Assembly (NCBI RefSeq): GCF_036053395.1
Contig: NZ_CP107942.1
Coordinates: 10,406,001 to 10,470,000, forward strand
Origin: Actinoplanes sp. NBC_00393
Lineage (GTDB): Bacteria > Actinomycetota > Actinomycetes > Mycobacteriales > Micromonosporaceae
DNA: 64,000 nucleotides
Reading direction: 5' to 3'
Shown: in pieces, positions 1 through 14,128 of the stretch
How positions within the stretch are numbered: the stretch's first letter is position 1
Layout of the letters: the number at the start of each line of letters is the position of its first letter
The notes under the pieces: model-generated
The model's input: only the letters and a program-made list of their open reading frames with translations
The model's database searches: none
Told to the model about the DNA's origin: nothing
Program-made: the position numbers and the translations under genes

Positions 1-1
1 C

Positions 2-973
2 GAGGACGCCGACGACGCCGCTCGCCGGGCCGCCTATCACCAGGCGGTCGGCCGGCTCGACGCGATGACCACCGCGCTGTCCCGGCCCACCCCGCCGATG
101 GTCTCCACGGTGGACCGGCGGCCGGCCGGTGACCCGGTCAGCCGGACGGCGCCGGGGGAGTACCAGAAGGCGGTGGAGTCGGCCAAGGAGGCGATCCGGG
201 CCGGCGAGTGCTTCCAGATCGTGGTGGCGCAGCGGTTCGAGCGGCCGACCGACGCCAACGCGCTCGACGTCTACCGGGTGCTGCGGGCCACCAACCCGAG
301 CCCGTACATGTATCTGCTGCGCTTCGACGACTTCGACATCGTCGGCTCCTCGCCGGAGGCGCACCTCAAGGTCAGCGCCAACCGGACCGCGCTGCTGCAC
401 CCGATCGCCGGGACCCGCTGGCGGGGTGCCACGCCGGAGCAGGACGCCGCGCTCGCCGCCGAGCTGCTCGCCGACCCGAAGGAACGCTCCGAGCACGTGA
501 TGCTCGTCGACCTGGGCCGCAACGACCTGGGCCGGGTCTGCGAGCCCGGTTCGGTCGAAGTGCCGGAATTCGCCCGGATCGAGCGGTACAGCCACGTCAT
601 GCACATCGTGTCGACCGTGGTCGGCCGTCTGCGCGACGACCGGTCCGCGTTCGACGCGCTCGCCGCGACCTTCCCGGCCGGCACGCTCTCCGGCGCGCCC
701 AAGGTCCGCGCCATGGAGATCATCGAGGAGCTCGAGCCGACCCGTCGCGGCCTCTACGGCGGCACGGTCGGCTACTTCGGCTTCGCCGGCGACATGGACA
801 TGGCGATCGCCATCCGGACCGCCCTGATCAAGGAGGGTGTCGCCTACGTCGGCGCGGGCGCCGGCATCGTCGCCGACTCGGACCCGGCCGCCGAAGAGCA
901 GGAGACCCGCAACAAGGCCGCCGCCGTCCTCGCCGCCATCGCCTCGGCCGAGACGCTGCGCGCTGCCCGATGA
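2..973 (+). CDS. trpE: Anthranilate synthase component I, 3' part (5' end outside window)
   Basis: Large subunit of anthranilate synthase, which makes anthranilate from chorismate and is the first step of tryptophan synthesis. The frame is open from base 2, so the gene enters from the left and only about the last 323 residues are present. What remains is the chorismate-binding fold: [12 protein letters not shown], the [12 protein letters not shown] motif, the [18 protein letters not shown] signature and the C-terminal [21 protein letters not shown] block. The N-terminal feedback-binding part is missing. The stop overlaps the start of the next gene (ATGA at 970), implying translational coupling. 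Similar chorismate enzymes (PabB, isochorismate synthase) are less likely given the trp genes that follow. Confidence 0.96.
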   Translation, partial: EDADDAARRAAYHQAVGRLDAMTTALSRPTPPMVSTVDRRPAGDPVSRTAPGEYQKAVESAKEAIRAGECFQIVVAQRFERPTDANALDVYRVLRATNPSPYMYLLRFDDFDIVGSSPEAHLKVSANRTALLHPIAGTRWRGATPEQDAALAAELLADPKERSEHVMLVDLGRNDLGRVCEPGSVEVPEFARIERYSHVMHIVSTVVGRLRDDRSAFDALAATFPAGTLSGAPKVRAMEIIEELEPTRRGLYGGTVGYFGFAGDMDMAIAIRTALIKEGVAYVGAGAGIVADSDPAAEEQETRNKAAAVLAAIASAETLRAAR

Positions 974-1578
974 CCCGCCGCACGCATCTCACGGCCGTCG
1001 TCGCCTGCGTGGCCGGCGCCGGGCTCGCCCTCTACGCGGTCACCCGCACCTGGTCAGTCCAGGTCGAACGGCGTACCGGCCTGCCCGACCTGCGTACCGA
1101 GCAGACCGGCGCGGACGTACAGCCCTGGCTGGTCGGCCTGGCCCTGGTCGCGCTCGCCGGCACCGGCGCGCTGCTGGCCACCCGCGGCATCGTCCGCCGG
1201 GTGCTCGGCGTGCTGTTGATCCTGGCGGGCGCCGGCATCGCGGTCGGCGCCGTCCTGGCCCGGATCGATCTCGACGCCGGGGAGGCCGGCGCCGCGGCCA
1301 CGATCTGGCCGGTGGCCTGCGTGCTGGGCGGCGCGGCGGTGGCAGCGGGCGGCGTGCTCGCCGCGCGGCACGGCCATCAGTGGTCGGCCATGTCCTCCCG
1401 GTACGAGCGGACGACAGTCCCCGCTCAACCAGCCCCGGCCGCAGCCGCTCCCGGCCCCGAGGAGGCCGCCGGGAAAGAGCACGGGGAGACCGCGACGGAC
1501 CCGCCGGAGATCTCCAAGCCCACCGACAACCGGGCGTTCTGGGAGGCTCTGGACCGGGGCGAGGACCCTACTCGTTGA
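970..1578 (+). CDS. Trp biosynthesis-associated membrane protein (Trp_oprn_chp family)
   Basis: About 202 residues, starting at the ATG that overlaps the trpE stop by four bases. It shows four hydrophobic segments (roughly residues 8-27, 52-72, 78-100 and 112-133) followed by an Ala/Pro/Glu-rich cytoplasmic tail that ends in [13 protein letters not shown]. This layout, position and ending match the actinobacterial family found between trpE and trpC. Its biochemical role is unknown; the location suggests a link to tryptophan synthesis or transport. The alternate frames over this gene are open only because of high GC. Confidence 0.88.
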   Translation: MTRRTHLTAVVACVAGAGLALYAVTRTWSVQVERRTGLPDLRTEQTGADVQPWLVGLALVALAGTGALLATRGIVRRVLGVLLILAGAGIAVGAVLARIDLDAGEAGAAATIWPVACVLGGAAVAAGGVLAARHGHQWSAMSSRYERTTVPAQPAPAAAAPGPEEAAGKEHGETATDPPEISKPTDNRAFWEALDRGEDPTR

Positions 1579-1603
1579 TCCCCCGAACGGGTTAACGCCG
1601 AGC

Positions 1604-1879
1604 TCAGCGGCGGGCGCCCGCCAGGGACGCCGTGCGGCGGAGGCGGGCCTCCGAACCGGTGGCGATCATGGCGGCGACGGCGCGGCTGGTCTCGATGCGG
1701 GCGCGGGCCCGGGCGCGGTCCGCCTGAATGGCGTCCCAGGCGTTGTCCCGGGCAGTACGGACGTTCGCCGGGCCGACCACCACCCGCTGCACTCCGGTGG
1801 CCACGTCGGCCGCGAGGGACACGAGAGTCCGGGAGAGGGTGGCGAACCCGATCGGCTGGGTAGGTGAGGCAGTGGCCAT
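1604..1879 (-). CDS. Small hypothetical protein, antisense to the trp cluster
   Basis: 91 residues, beginning [15 protein letters not shown] at an ATG with a GGAG ribosome site about nine bases upstream; this start is preferred to an upstream in-frame one. The middle ([19 protein letters not shown]) looks amphipathic, and the second half is rich in Ala and Arg ([21 protein letters not shown]), likely helical. No family is recognised. It is a lone reverse-strand gene wedged between the trpE/membrane-protein pair and trpC, so the trp genes cannot be read as one simple operon unless transcription runs through it. A genuine gene is likely because of the ribosome site and balanced composition. Confidence 0.6.
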   Translation of the reverse strand: MATASPTQPIGFATLSRTLVSLAADVATGVQRVVVGPANVRTARDNAWDAIQADRARARARIETSRAVAAMIATGSEARLRRTASLAGARR

Positions 1880-2199
1880 CGTTCTACTCCGCAATCATCG
1901 TCCGGCTGGCAGCGCACGAGGCGCCGGGACAAGTCTGCCCGAGTCACATGATGGTGGAGTCCTATTTCCGCACGGTGACGGACACGTCAACGCGGGGTGG
2001 TATCGGCCGAATGGGGGAGGTCCCGCAGCGCAGCGCGTCGCGCCTGGCAATAAGCTGTGAGGGACGTGACATCCCTTGCCGAGCAGCCTGGCATTATGCC
2101 CCAGCCCATTCCGTGAGGCACGCCATACCCCCGGCACCCCGTCACACCCTGTCACCTCCTAGCATCGGGCCGAAGACACCCGGAGAGGGGAGTCATTAC
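1880..2199. other. Intergenic region upstream of trpC
   Basis: 320 bases between the divergent small gene and trpC. It must carry the promoters for both. I looked for a short leader peptide with tandem Trp codons (classical attenuation) and found none, and no clear terminator hairpin with a U-run. A purine-rich stretch (GGAGAGGGGAG, 2181-2191) serves as the trpC ribosome site. How trpC is controlled cannot be read from the sequence. Confidence 0.5.
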
Positions 2200-3057
2200 G
2201 TGACATCCGATCAGGCGGAAACGGGCAGTGGCGGTCCCGGCGCTCCGCAGAACGTTCTCGAAGAGATCCTTGCCGGGGTGCGTGAGGACGTAGCAGCACG
2301 TCAGGCGCGTACGCCGCTGGAGAAGGTGCGTGAGCTCGCGGCGGCGGCCCCGCCCGCGATCGACGCGTACGCGGCATTGCGCAAGCCCGGTGTGGCGGTG
2401 ATCGCGGAGGTGAAGCGGGCATCGCCGTCCAAGGGCGCGCTCGCCGACATCCCCGACCCGGCCGAGTTGGCCGGCGAGTATGCGGCGGGTGGCGCCCGCT
2501 GCATCAGTGTGCTCACTGAGGGCCGGTGGTTCGGCGGCTCGCTGGACGACCTCACGGCGGTCCGCAAGTCGGTGAAGATCCCGGTGCTGCGCAAGGACTT
2601 CGTCGTCTCCAGCTACCAGGTGCACGAGGCCCGGGCGCACGGCGCCGACCTGGTGCTGCTGATCGTCGCCGCGTTGGAACAGAACGCGCTGGTCGGCCTC
2701 CTGGAGCGGATCGAGTCGCTGGGCATGACGGCTCTCGTCGAGGTGCACAACGAGGAGGAGGCCGACCGGGCACTGGAGGCCAACGCGAAGGTGATCGGCG
2801 TGAACGCCCGTGACCTCCGCACCCTCGAGGTGGACCGGTCCGTCTTCGAGCGGATCGCGCCGGGCCTGCCGAACAACGTGGTGAAGATCGCCGAGTCCGG
2901 CGTGCGCGGGCCGCACGACCTGATCCGGTACGCGTCCGCCGGCGCGGACGCCGTGCTGGTCGGCGAGGGCCTGGTGACCCAGAAGTCGCCGCGCGACGCG
3001 GTGGCCGAGCTGGTCAACGCGGGCAACCACCCGGCAACTCCCAGGCCGGTGCGATGA
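2200..3057 (+). CDS. trpC: Indole-3-glycerol phosphate synthase
   Basis: Converts carboxyphenylamino-deoxyribulose phosphate to indole-3-glycerol phosphate in the tryptophan pathway. 285 residues from a GTG start preceded by GGAGAGGGGAG; the frame stays open upstream, but this start matches family length. The TIM-barrel landmarks are present: [17 protein letters not shown] at the N-terminus, [10 protein letters not shown] (phosphate and catalytic Lys), [37 protein letters not shown], and the phosphate-binding [10 protein letters not shown] and [10 protein letters not shown]. The stop overlaps the trpB start by four bases. Typical of the family with nothing missing. Confidence 0.97.
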   Translation: MTSDQAETGSGGPGAPQNVLEEILAGVREDVAARQARTPLEKVRELAAAAPPAIDAYAALRKPGVAVIAEVKRASPSKGALADIPDPAELAGEYAAGGARCISVLTEGRWFGGSLDDLTAVRKSVKIPVLRKDFVVSSYQVHEARAHGADLVLLIVAALEQNALVGLLERIESLGMTALVEVHNEEEADRALEANAKVIGVNARDLRTLEVDRSVFERIAPGLPNNVVKIAESGVRGPHDLIRYASAGADAVLVGEGLVTQKSPRDAVAELVNAGNHPATPRPVR

Positions 3058-4295
3058 CCGCGCCGAGCCTGCCGGATCTAGCCGGGCACTTCGGTAAATA
3101 CGGCGGCCGGTTCGTCCCGGAAGCGCTGATCAAGGCGCTGGACGAGCTGGACGCCGCGTACCGGTCGGCGAAGACGGACCCTTCGTTTCAGGCTGAGTTC
3201 CAGGACCTGTTGCTGAACTACGCCGGCGTGCCGTCGCTGCTGTACCGGGCGAAGCGGCTTTCCGACGCGTTGGGTGCGGAGATCCTGCTGAAGCGGGAGG
3301 ACCTGAACCACACCGGCGCCCACAAGGTGCGCAACGTGCTGGGCCAGGCGCTGCTCGCCAAGCGGATGGGCAAGCCCCGGGTGATCGCCGAGACCGGCGC
3401 CGGCCAGCACGGTGTCGCCAGCGCCACCGCGGCCGCGCTGCTCGACCTCGAGTGCACGGTCTACATGGGCGAGATGGACACCGAGCGGCAGGCGCTCAAC
3501 GTGGCCCGGATGCGGATGCTCGGCGCCACCGTGGTCCCGGTGACGAACGGCTCCCGGACGCTCAAGGACGCGCTGAACGAGGCGCTGCGCGACTGGGTGA
3601 CGACCGTCGACACCACGCACTACCTGCTCGGGACCGCGGCCGGGCCGCACCCGTTCCCGGAGCTGGTCCGCGACTTCGTGGGCGGCATCGGGGTGGAGGC
3701 CCGGGCACAGTGCCTGGAAACGCTCGGCAGGCTGCCGGACGCCGTGGCGGCGTGCGTCGGTGGCGGGTCGAACGCGATCGGCATCTTCCACGCCTTCGTC
3801 CCCGATGAGGGCGTCCGGCTGTATGGCTTCGAGGCCGGCGGCGACGGCGTGGAGACCGGCCGGCACGCGGCGTCGATCACCGGTGGATCGGTGGGGGTGC
3901 TGCACGGCAACCGCACCTACCTGCTGCAGGACGACGACGGGCAGACGATCGAGTCGCACTCGATCTCGGCCGGCCTGGACTACCCGGGTGTCGGACCGGA
4001 GCACGCCTGGCTGCACGACACCGGCCGGGCGACCTACGAGCCGGTCACCGACGCCGAGGCGATGGCCGCGTTCCAGCTGCTCTGCCGCACCGAGGGGATC
4101 ATCCCGGCGATCGAGAGCTCGCACGCGCTGGCCGGCGTCGCGAAGATCGCGCCGCGGCTGCGCGAGGAGCTCGGGCGGACGCCGACGATCGTGGTGAACC
4201 TGTCCGGGCGCGGTGACAAGGACGTGCACACCGCGGGCGCGTACTTCGGCATCCTCGACCCGGTCGAGACGGTCGTCCCCGGGGAGAACACGTGA
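3054..4295 (+). CDS. trpB: Tryptophan synthase beta chain
   Basis: PLP-dependent subunit that condenses indole with serine to give tryptophan, acting with TrpA in a heterotetramer. 413 residues. The pyridoxal lysine lies in the motif [15 protein letters not shown]; the phosphate-binding glycine loop is [12 protein letters not shown]; also present are [10 protein letters not shown] and the C-terminal [11 protein letters not shown]. The sequence [10 protein letters not shown] near the start is characteristic of the TrpB1 type that works with TrpA. It overlaps trpC upstream and trpA downstream by four bases each, so the three genes are translationally coupled. Confidence 0.98.
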   Translation: MTAPSLPDLAGHFGKYGGRFVPEALIKALDELDAAYRSAKTDPSFQAEFQDLLLNYAGVPSLLYRAKRLSDALGAEILLKREDLNHTGAHKVRNVLGQALLAKRMGKPRVIAETGAGQHGVASATAAALLDLECTVYMGEMDTERQALNVARMRMLGATVVPVTNGSRTLKDALNEALRDWVTTVDTTHYLLGTAAGPHPFPELVRDFVGGIGVEARAQCLETLGRLPDAVAACVGGGSNAIGIFHAFVPDEGVRLYGFEAGGDGVETGRHAASITGGSVGVLHGNRTYLLQDDDGQTIESHSISAGLDYPGVGPEHAWLHDTGRATYEPVTDAEAMAAFQLLCRTEGIIPAIESSHALAGVAKIAPRLREELGRTPTIVVNLSGRGDKDVHTAGAYFGILDPVETVVPGENT

Positions 4296-5092
4296 GTATT
4301 GCGGCAACCTTCGCGAAGGCCAAGTCGGAGAACCGGTCGGTGCTGGTCGGCTGCATGCCGGCCGGCTTCCCGACGGTCGACGACAGCATCGAGCAGATGA
4401 TCGCGATGCACGAGGCCGGCTGTGACGTGATCGAGGTCGAGCTGCCGTACTCGGACCCGGTGATGGACGGCCCGGTGATCCAGAAGGCGAGCGACATCGC
4501 GCTGGCCAACGGGGTCCGCACCCGGGACACCCTGAAGATCATCGACGCGGTCTCGAACGCCGGCGCCACGGTCGTGCTGATGACCTACTGGAACCCGATC
4601 GAGAAGTACGGTGTCGACGCGTTCGCCCGGGATCTGGCCGCGGCCGGCGCCACCGGTCTGATCACGCCGGACCTGATCCCGGACGAGGCGCAGGAGTGGA
4701 TCGCCGCCTCCGACAAGCACGGGATCGACCGGACCTTCCTGGTCGCGCCCAGCTCCACCGACGAGCGGCTGGCGATGACCGTGGCGAACTGCCGGGGCTT
4801 CGTCTACGCCACCGCGCTGATGGGTGTCACCGGTGCGCGTACCTCGGTGTCCTCGCAGGCGCCGGAACTGGTGGCCCGGGTGCGCAAGGCCGACCCGGCC
4901 ATGCCGGTCGGCGTCGGCCTGGGTGTCGGCAACGGCAAGCAGGCCGCCGAGGTCGCCGCGTTCGCGGACGGGGTGATCGTCGGCAGCGCGCTGATCCGCT
5001 GCGTGCTGGACGCCCCGGACCGGGCCACCGGCCTGGACCGCCTGCGTGCCCTCAGCAGCGAGCTGGCCGAAGGCGTCCGCTCCCGCGCCTGA
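4292..5092 (+). CDS. trpA: Tryptophan synthase alpha chain
   Basis: Cleaves indole-3-glycerol phosphate to indole and glyceraldehyde-3-phosphate; indole is channelled to TrpB. 266 residues from a GTG that overlaps the trpB stop. Catalytic Glu lies in [20 protein letters not shown] and catalytic Asp in [11 protein letters not shown]. The phosphate-binding end has [16 protein letters not shown] and [11 protein letters not shown]. The stop codon lies inside a 21-bp sequence duplicated in tandem (5080-5121), so the C-terminal residues RSRA are encoded within the first copy. Confidence 0.97.
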   Translation: MSIAATFAKAKSENRSVLVGCMPAGFPTVDDSIEQMIAMHEAGCDVIEVELPYSDPVMDGPVIQKASDIALANGVRTRDTLKIIDAVSNAGATVVLMTYWNPIEKYGVDAFARDLAAAGATGLITPDLIPDEAQEWIAASDKHGIDRTFLVAPSSTDERLAMTVANCRGFVYATALMGVTGARTSVSSQAPELVARVRKADPAMPVGVGLGVGNGKQAAEVAAFADGVIVGSALIRCVLDAPDRATGLDRLRALSSELAEGVRSRA

Positions 5093-5121
5093 TCGGAAAA
5101 CTCCCGCGCCTGATCGGAAAA
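5080..5121. repeat. Exact 21-bp tandem duplication at the trpA stop
   Basis: The 21 bases at 5080-5100 are repeated exactly at 5101-5121 (each ends GATCGGAAAA). The first copy contains the trpA stop, the second lies in the trpA-lgt spacer. It looks like a recent slippage duplication without effect on either protein. Confidence 0.9.
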
Positions 5122-5176
5122 ATTGCCCGCCGCCCGGGCGTCACCACAGAGCCCGGCGGCGGTAGCGTGTGCACCC

Positions 5177-6262
5177 GTGAACATCGCCGCCATCCCCAGT
5201 CCCACCACGTCGGTGTGGCATCTCGGCCCGTTGCCGATCCGGGCGTACGCGCTCTGCATCATCCTCGGCATGGTCGCCGCCGCGCTTCTGATGGAGCAGC
5301 GCCTGCGCCACCGGGGGGTGGCGAAATGGGCCTCGCTCGACATGGTGGTGTGGGCGGTGCCGTTCGGCATCATCGGCGCCCGGATCTACCACGTGATCAC
5401 TTCGCCGCAGGACTACTTCGGCGCCGGCGGTGACCCGATCCGCGCCCTCTACATCTGGGAGGGCGGCCTCGGCATCTGGGGCGCGGTGGCCGGCGGCGCG
5501 CTCGGCGCCTGGATCGCGGCGCGCCAGATGGGCCTGCCGCTCAGCGTCTTCGCCGACGCGCTCGCCCCGGCGCTGCCGGTGGCCCAGGCGATCGGCCGGT
5601 TCGGCAACTGGTTCAACAACGAGCTGTACGGCAAGGTCACCACCCTGCCGTGGGGGCTCGAGGTGCACGAGATGGACTCCGCCAACCCCGGCCACGCCAC
5701 GGTGATCGACGGCGAGCCGGTGACCAAGCCGGAGCTCTACCATCCGACCTTCCTCTACGAGGCGGTCTGGAACCTCGGGGTCGCCGGCCTGGTCTGGCTG
5801 CTGGACCGCAAGTTCAAGTTCGGCCGGGGCCGGGCGTTCGCGCTCTACATCATGGCCTACACGGCGGGCCGCGCCTGGATCGAGATGCTGCGGGTCGACG
5901 AGGCCAACACCTTCTTCGGCGTACGGCTGAACGTCTTCGTCGCGTTCGTCGTCTTCGCCGGCGCGGCCATCTACTTCGTCGCGGTCCGCGGCCCCCGGGA
6001 GTACGTGGTGCCGATCGACGCGCCGGAGACCGCTCCCGAGCCGTCCACCGAGAGCGACGTCTCGCAGGTCGACGTCGCCGGGGACGCCGACGCCGAGCGC
6101 AAGATGCCGACGGCGTACCAGGTGGTCAGCTACGAACGCTTCCGGGCGTATCAGGAGACCGGCATCCTGCCACCAGCCGGCAGCAACGACTCGGTTTCCG
6201 CGTCGGTGGGCGCCTCCGAGACGGACGAGGCCGGCAAACCCCGGCCCGCAGACGAGAACTGA
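5177..6262 (+). CDS. lgt: Prolipoprotein diacylglyceryl transferase
   Basis: Membrane enzyme that transfers diacylglycerol from phosphatidylglycerol to the lipobox Cys of prelipoproteins; the window itself encodes several clients (20592, 25507, 44875). 361 residues from a GTG (VNIAAIPSPTTSVWHLG), chosen because it places the first strand and membrane segment as in other Lgt proteins. Landmarks: PLPIRAYALCIILG, GARIYHVI, WEGGLGIWGAVAGG, QAIGRFGNWFNNELYG (the Lgt signature with the essential Arg and Asn), HPTFLYEAVWN and ARGR-like loops. The last ~90 residues form an acidic cytoplasmic tail of the sort common in actinobacteria. It follows trpA after a short spacer. Confidence 0.96.
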   Translation: MNIAAIPSPTTSVWHLGPLPIRAYALCIILGMVAAALLMEQRLRHRGVAKWASLDMVVWAVPFGIIGARIYHVITSPQDYFGAGGDPIRALYIWEGGLGIWGAVAGGALGAWIAARQMGLPLSVFADALAPALPVAQAIGRFGNWFNNELYGKVTTLPWGLEVHEMDSANPGHATVIDGEPVTKPELYHPTFLYEAVWNLGVAGLVWLLDRKFKFGRGRAFALYIMAYTAGRAWIEMLRVDEANTFFGVRLNVFVAFVVFAGAAIYFVAVRGPREYVVPIDAPETAPEPSTESDVSQVDVAGDADAERKMPTAYQVVSYERFRAYQETGILPPAGSNDSVSASVGASETDEAGKPRPADEN

Positions 6263-6276
6263 TTCCCGGGCCCGGC

Positions 6277-7467
6277 ATGCGCACAGCCGTGGTGGTGGGC
6301 GCGGGGATGGCCGGGCTGGCCGCCGCCGGCGCGCTGTCGCGTACCGGCTGGCGGGTCACCCTTCTGGAACGCGGCGAGCGGGTGTCCGGCCCGCCGACCG
6401 CGGTGGTGCTCTGGCCGAACGGCCTGCGTGCCCTGCAGGCCCTCGACCCGGACGGCGGCTGGTCGGCGATCGCGTCGCCGCTGCCCGACGGCGGGGTGCG
6501 CCGCCCGGACGGCCAGTGGCTGGTCGCGCCCCGCGCCCGCGCCGGCGCCGGGCCCGCACCGGCGGCCGCCCACCTGGAGGACGTCTACGACGCGCTGGTC
6601 GCGGGTCTCGGCGAGCACGTCGAGATCCGGACCGGCTTCGACGCCACCACGATCCACACCGGGCCCCGGCAGCGGCCCGCGGTCAGCGACGGCCACTCAA
6701 CCCTGGAGGCGGATCTGCTGGTCGGCGCGGACGGCATCGACAGCCGGGTCCGTGCCGCGCTGGTGCCCGAGTCGGTGGCGCTCGGCTCCGGCTTCGCCGC
6801 CTGGCAGGCCGTCATCCCCGGCTACCGGGTGCCCCGCCTCTCCGACGACCGCTGTCCCGGCGGCGAGATACTCGGCGCTGGCTACCGCTTCGTCGCGATC
6901 CCGCTCGGCTCCCGCGCCGCCGGCCGGGGCGGCGTCTACTGGGTCGCCACCGCCGCCGGCGCGACCCGCCCCGAGCCACCCGCCACCCAACTCGCGCTGC
7001 TGCGGCGCTGGTTCGCCGGCTGGCCCGAGCCGGTCGGCGAACTCCTCGAGGCCACCCGCCCCGAGGAACTGGTCCCGCAGGGCGTCCGCGAGCTGCGCCC
7101 GCTGCCCCGCGCCTACGGTTTCGAGTCCGGTCCCGGCGGCGTCGTGCTGCTCGGCGACGCCGCCCACGCCATGCCGCACCATCTGGGCCAGGGCGCGTGC
7201 CTGGCGTTCGAGGACGCGGCCACGCTGTGCACCCTGATGGCCGACGCGGCGCCCGGCCGGGATCTGCGCGCGGCCGTGCAGGCCTACAGCCGGATGCGGC
7301 GCCCGCGGACCACCAGCGTGGTCCGGCAGAACCGCCGGATGTCCGCCGTGGTCCAGGCCCGCGGCCGGCTCGCGCTACGCGCCCGCGACGCCGCACTCAA
7401 CCACATGCGCCCGCGCATCCTGGGCCGCGCCCTGGACCCGGTCCCCGACTGGACCCAACCCGACTAA
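6277..7467 (+). CDS. FAD-dependent monooxygenase
   Basis: 396 residues with the class A flavoprotein monooxygenase layout: N-terminal FAD-binding VVVGAGMAGLAAAGALS, the second FAD/NADPH motif LLVGADGIDSRVR, and the ribityl-binding VLLGDAAHAMPHHLGQGACL. Such enzymes hydroxylate aromatic or polycyclic substrates using NAD(P)H and O2; the substrate cannot be read from sequence. It starts 14 bases after lgt and may be co-transcribed with it, though no functional link is evident. Downstream begins a long repeat region. Confidence 0.88.
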   Translation: MRTAVVVGAGMAGLAAAGALSRTGWRVTLLERGERVSGPPTAVVLWPNGLRALQALDPDGGWSAIASPLPDGGVRRPDGQWLVAPRARAGAGPAPAAAHLEDVYDALVAGLGEHVEIRTGFDATTIHTGPRQRPAVSDGHSTLEADLLVGADGIDSRVRAALVPESVALGSGFAAWQAVIPGYRVPRLSDDRCPGGEILGAGYRFVAIPLGSRAAGRGGVYWVATAAGATRPEPPATQLALLRRWFAGWPEPVGELLEATRPEELVPQGVRELRPLPRAYGFESGPGGVVLLGDAAHAMPHHLGQGACLAFEDAATLCTLMADAAPGRDLRAAVQAYSRMRRPRTTSVVRQNRRMSAVVQARGRLALRARDAALNHMRPRILGRALDPVPDWTQPD

Positions 7468-7582
7468 CCCCTTTTCAGTACGGGTATGCCCCGCCCCCGA
7501 AATCCTGACCGTCCCGCCGGTTCCACGCGGCCACCTGCAACGCAAGGCCCCACCGCGCCCGCCGGGCTTAAGCACGCCCCCA

Positions 7583-8299
7583 GCTGACCCCGAACGCTCC
7601 TTCCGAGCCCACGAAGCAACGCTGGGCGTCAGCCGCAACCCTCGGGCTGACCGCGAGCGCTGCTTCCGGGGCCGGGAGGCGACGCTGGGCGTCAGCCGCA
7701 ACCCTCGGGCTGACCGTGGGGGCTGTTTCCGGGCCGGGAAGCGACGCTGGGCGTCAGCCGCAACCGTCGGGCTGACCGTGGGCGCTGTTTCCGGGGTCGG
7801 GAAGCGACGGTGGGTGTCAGCCGCAGGTTTCGGGCTGACCGTGGGCGCTGTTTCCGGGGCCGGGAGGCGACGCTGGGCGTCAGCCGCAACCGTCGGGCTG
7901 ACCGTGGGCGCTGTTTCCGGGGCCGGGAGGCGACGCTGGGTGTCAGCCGCAACCGTCGGGCTGACCGTGGGCGCTGTTTCCGGGGTCGGGAGGCGACGCT
8001 GGGTGTCAGCCGCAACCGTCGGGCTGACCGTGGGCGCTGTTTCCGGGGTCGGGAGGCGACGCTGGGTGTCAGCCGCAACCGTCGGGCTGACCGTGGGCGC
8101 TGTTTCCGGGGCCGGGAAGCGACGCTGGGCGTCAGCCGCAACCGTCGGGCTGACCGTGGGCGCTGTTTCCGGGGCCGGGAAGCGACGCTGGGCGTCAGCC
8201 GCAACCGTCGGGCTGACCGTGGGCGCTGTTTCCGGGGTCGGGAAGCGACGGTGGGTGTCAGCCGCAGGTTTCGGGCTGACCGTGGGCGCTGTTTCCGGG
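7583..8299. repeat. 63-bp tandem repeat array (about 11.4 copies)
   Basis: Units begin (GCTGACC) at 7583, 7646, 7709, 7771, 7834, 7897, 7960, 8023, 8086, 8149, 8212 and 8275; spacing is 63 bp except one 62-bp unit at 7709 with a base deletion. The core contains GCTGTTTCCGGGG, GGGAAGCGACG and GTCAGCCGCA. The first two copies are most diverged. The units at 7771 and 8212 share a distinct variant (GCAGGTTTCGG) exactly seven periods apart. As 63 is divisible by three, several frames stay open through the array, giving repetitive proteins such as TVAADAQRRFPAPETAPTVSP; the frameshifting 62-bp unit and absence of a ribosome site argue against coding. The rest of the 7468-8521 gap shows no gene. Confidence 0.95.
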
Positions 8300-8521
8300 T
8301 CTGCGAGGGGCGGGGTTTGCAAGATCAGGTTGTGCGGGGAGGTCTCACACGGCGATTCACCCGTTCGACACAGTCGTTTGTTATGGGCGGGGAGCAGCGG
8401 CGGGCTGCGGGACGCGCGGGATCGGTAAGGAGCAGAAGGCAGTCGGGTGCTTACGGCGTACCAAATCTTGGGAACTGTGAGGGAATCGCGGAGGCCGCGG
8501 CAGACTGCGGGTTTGCGGGTC

Positions 8522-9394
8522 TCAGAGCGGCGCCGCCGCCGGCTCGCCGATGCAGGCCGTGCCCACCCGGCGGAAGCCGACCTTGGTGTAGAGCCGCGCC
8601 ACATCGTCGTCCCCGGCGGAGAGGAAGACGAGGTGCACGCCGGTGGCCAGCAGCCGCCCGGCCAGAGTGGCCGTGAGCTGCGACGCATACCCCCGCGAGC
8701 GCGCCGACGGGAGCGTGGCCACCCCGACGATCTCGGCCACGTCGCCCACCCGCTGGCTGGTTGCGGTCGCCACGATGCCGTCGGTCGGTGACTCGACCAC
8801 CGCGGTCAGGTAGTCACCGCTGTCGAACAACTCCCGGGCCTGCTGCACCGCCTCCTCGCTGAGCGGCGCCGCGGCGTCCCGTTCGGCCGGGCCCGCACCG
8901 TCGATGACCAGCGTTTTCTCGGCGACTTCCAGGGGCGCGCGATGCGCCGGGGCGCCGAAGCCGAGCCGGGCCACGGCCCGGGCCGCACGCAGGTCGGCGG
9001 CGAAGCTGGGCGCCGCGGCGTCCAGGTAGCGGATCCGGCCGTTGCGGACCGGGAGATCGGGTACGAGCGCCGCGGGATCCAGCGTCAACAGGGGTGCCAG
9101 CAGCACGTCCAACCCGGCGGACCGGGCGATCGCCAGCAGGTCGGGCGTGGTCTCGTGGACCCACTCGAACGCCTCGGGCAATCCCAGTTCCCGCTGGCGT
9201 TGCCGGGTCGCGGTGATGTCCGCGGCGGAAGGGGTGTGCGAACCGAGCCTCGGCCGTGCATAGTAGGGCCAGCCCTCTCCCTGGCGTATGAAGAGAATCA
9301 ACGAGCCGATCTCCTCGATCCGCGCCCAGGGGCGAGGCAAAGCGTCGTAGAACCGCTCGAGTCGGTCGAAGAGGCCGGAATCCACTGGCGCCAT
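8522..9394 (-). CDS. GNAT-family N-acetyltransferase
   Basis: 290 residues, starting MAPVDSGLFDRLERFYDAL. The C-terminal ~100 residues carry the GNAT fold: GIVATATSQRVGDVAEIVGVATLPSAR, then the acetyl-CoA loop RSRGYASQLT (an R/Q-x-x-G-x-A/G variant), and the terminal VARLYTKVGFRRVG. The N-terminal ~180 residues are less conserved, resembling the two-lobed GNATs of actinomycetes. Substrate unknown. It is transcribed toward the repeat array and away from gltBD. Confidence 0.85.
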   Translation of the reverse strand: MAPVDSGLFDRLERFYDALPRPWARIEEIGSLILFIRQGEGWPYYARPRLGSHTPSAADITATRQRQRELGLPEAFEWVHETTPDLLAIARSAGLDVLLAPLLTLDPAALVPDLPVRNGRIRYLDAAAPSFAADLRAARAVARLGFGAPAHRAPLEVAEKTLVIDGAGPAERDAAAPLSEEAVQQARELFDSGDYLTAVVESPTDGIVATATSQRVGDVAEIVGVATLPSARSRGYASQLTATLAGRLLATGVHLVFLSAGDDDVARLYTKVGFRRVGTACIGEPAAAPL

Positions 9395-9489
9395 CGCGCG
9401 AGACTACCGGTCGGCGGACCGGCTGTGCTATTCAGTTCCTCCGCAGATCGGTGCGAGGTGTGATCAATCCGCATCTGGCGGAGATCAGT

Positions 9490-9514
9490 GTCTCTTAACG
9501 TAGACTCAAGAGAC
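9490..9514. promoter_or_regulatory. 7-bp inverted repeat upstream of gltB (candidate operator)
   Basis: GTCTCTT (9490-9496) and AAGAGAC (9508-9514) form a perfect 7-bp dyad with an 11-base centre containing TAGACT, a possible -10 element. It sits about 60 bases before the gltB start. A dyad over a promoter suggests a repressor or activator site for gltBD, but it does not match the GlnR box as I know it, and a small RNA hairpin is equally possible. Confidence 0.45.
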
Positions 9515-9574
9515 TTTGCAGGGCCGACGTCGTCCCGACCTCGAAACGAAACACCAGAGACGACAGGAGGCCCG

Positions 9575-14120
<4,546 letters not shown>

Positions 14121-14128
<8 letters not shown>

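Noticed and set aside
1880..2199. Trp leader peptide/attenuator before trpC
   Set aside because: No short frame with consecutive Trp codons and no terminator hairpin found.
7375..8688. Long reverse-strand open frame (437 codons) with 21-residue repeats over the 63-bp array
   Set aside because: Several frames on both strands are open because the unit is 63 bp; there is no ribosome site, it overlaps the ends of two real genes, and one unit is 62 bp, breaking the repeat frame.
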